From: Istiophorus platypterus
Taxonomy: Eukaryota; Chordata; Actinopteri; Istiophoriformes; Istiophoridae
Direction: 5' to 3'
Assembly: GCA_016859345.1 (NCBI GenBank)
Contig: CM029126.1
Location: forward strand, 9,358,527-9,422,526
DNA: 64,000 bases
The position numbers were made by a program, and so were the translations under genes. Of the stretch, positions 63,135 through 64,000 are shown piece after piece. Position 1 is the first letter of the stretch. Each line of letters opens with the position of its first letter. The notes under the pieces were generated by a model. The model was not told the DNA's origin and ran no database searches. It was given only the letters and a program-made list of their open reading frames with translations.

Positions 63135-64000
63135 CTAAAAGAGCATGAGAGAGCATTAAGACATTTTGCATACCAAAAATTTGAGTGTGTCTGGGAGGGG
63201 AAAAACAATGAGAACGTTTATTAGAAATTGAACATTAACCATGTAAATTGTGAAGTGCATGAAAGATTGAGAGGCTGGTCTGATTCACTCACACAGCTGG
63301 AGGACGCAGGAGAAAAATACACATTAATAGACAATCACTTTTACGTATTCTACTGTTTCCACTTATCATATGTCCTCTGGTTGACAGCCAACAGTTAAAA
63401 GCCGAAAATGCATATTGGGAAGAAGAGCAGAAAAGTGGGTGGAGACCATTTCAAATGGTGCTGTCATGGTGATATCATCCGCCCGCCCCGAGCCGTCAAA
63501 ACACAGCTCTAAGAGTCGTCATGGCCAGTCTCCTCACAAAGTGCTAGCGATCTCCCATCTCTTTAATAATGAAGCATCTCTGCACCATGATGGCCTTTTA
63601 ATAATGTACACCCACCAATGACATTCTCATTAGTTTGGGCTTGCAGCTGTGTGGGTGTCACCCAGCTAAAGGGACACCAGGGAAATTACAATTCGCCACC
63701 AGATTTACGGTGACTGCAATTAACAATTACTGTCTAAGCCCTGCTGCTCCAAAGAGGTGAACTGATATGAATGGCACTACAGGAGTGTTATGCAACAGAG
63801 TGGGATAAAGTGATAATTGGTTTGTTGAATGCTGACTAAAGGGGATCCATGTCAATGGCCTCCTCCTTATGGGGCTCAGATGAACTTTGAGGCAGTTGAT
63901 GTTGATGCACTTATATCGCTTAAATAAATTGGCTTAATGAGGACACTGAAAACATGGGTGATACACAGCTTCCCACACTGAGATCTCATCTGTACTTTCA
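63135..64000. other. lipe intron (upstream of the regulatory exon)
   Basis: The acceptor CTTTTAG precedes 63134. I searched this stretch on the minus strand for the preceding HSL exon and found none, so it is intronic to the window edge. Confidence 0.6.

Noticed and set aside
63135..64000. A further lipe exon between the regulatory exon and the window edge
   Set aside because: No minus-strand segment resembled the HSL sequence expected before the RKSIS module, and no suitable splice-bounded frame was seen.

Overview
The window is nuclear DNA from a teleost fish, most likely a percomorph. The evidence is GT-AG introns in every coding gene, abundant CA/TG, AT and GA microsatellites, fish-type Tc1-like transposon remnants, and a cluster of fish-type pancreatic trypsinogen genes next to lipe and tmem145. 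I cannot name the species from sequence alone.

Layout, left to right. (1) 0.6-14.4 kb: a five-member trypsin cluster. It holds the 3' end of trypsin A (+), an intact 242-residue trypsinogen B (-), a dead trypsin C (-), an intact 242-residue trypsinogen D (+) and a broken, 5'-truncated trypsin E (+). A degenerate Tc1-like transposon lies just upstream of E. (2) 15.1-16.5 kb: mrpl17 (+), three coding exons, 165 residues. (3) 21.0-55.4 kb: tmem145 (-), fifteen coding exons that join in frame to 549 residues, with a CpG-rich first exon and long introns full of microsatellites, transposon remnants and one 705-bp tandem duplication. (4) 60.8-63.1 kb: the last three coding exons of lipe (hormone-sensitive lipase, -). 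Its 5' part lies beyond the right edge.

The trypsinogens are secreted pancreatic zymogens. mrpl17 encodes a mitochondrial large-subunit ribosomal protein, tmem145 a seven-transmembrane GPR180-family membrane protein, and lipe the cytosolic lipolysis enzyme. They are neighbours by synteny, not by shared pathway; lipe and tmem145 are also close together in mammals. From memory, trypsinogens linked to hsl is the arrangement described for the notothenioid antifreeze-glycoprotein locus, so this looks like its equivalent in a fish without antifreeze genes. No Thr-Ala-Ala repeat array was seen.

The most informative features are: an extra phase-0 intron in trypsins B-E that A lacks; a mosaic exon in trypsin E that suggests gene conversion from B or D; the recent 705-bp tandem duplication in tmem145 intron 7; and a Tc1-like element and a probable Harbinger-type MITE with recognisable ends. 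Coordinates of exons were derived by hand from splice sites and reading frame. I found no convincing tRNA, rRNA or CRISPR feature and no undescribed system.
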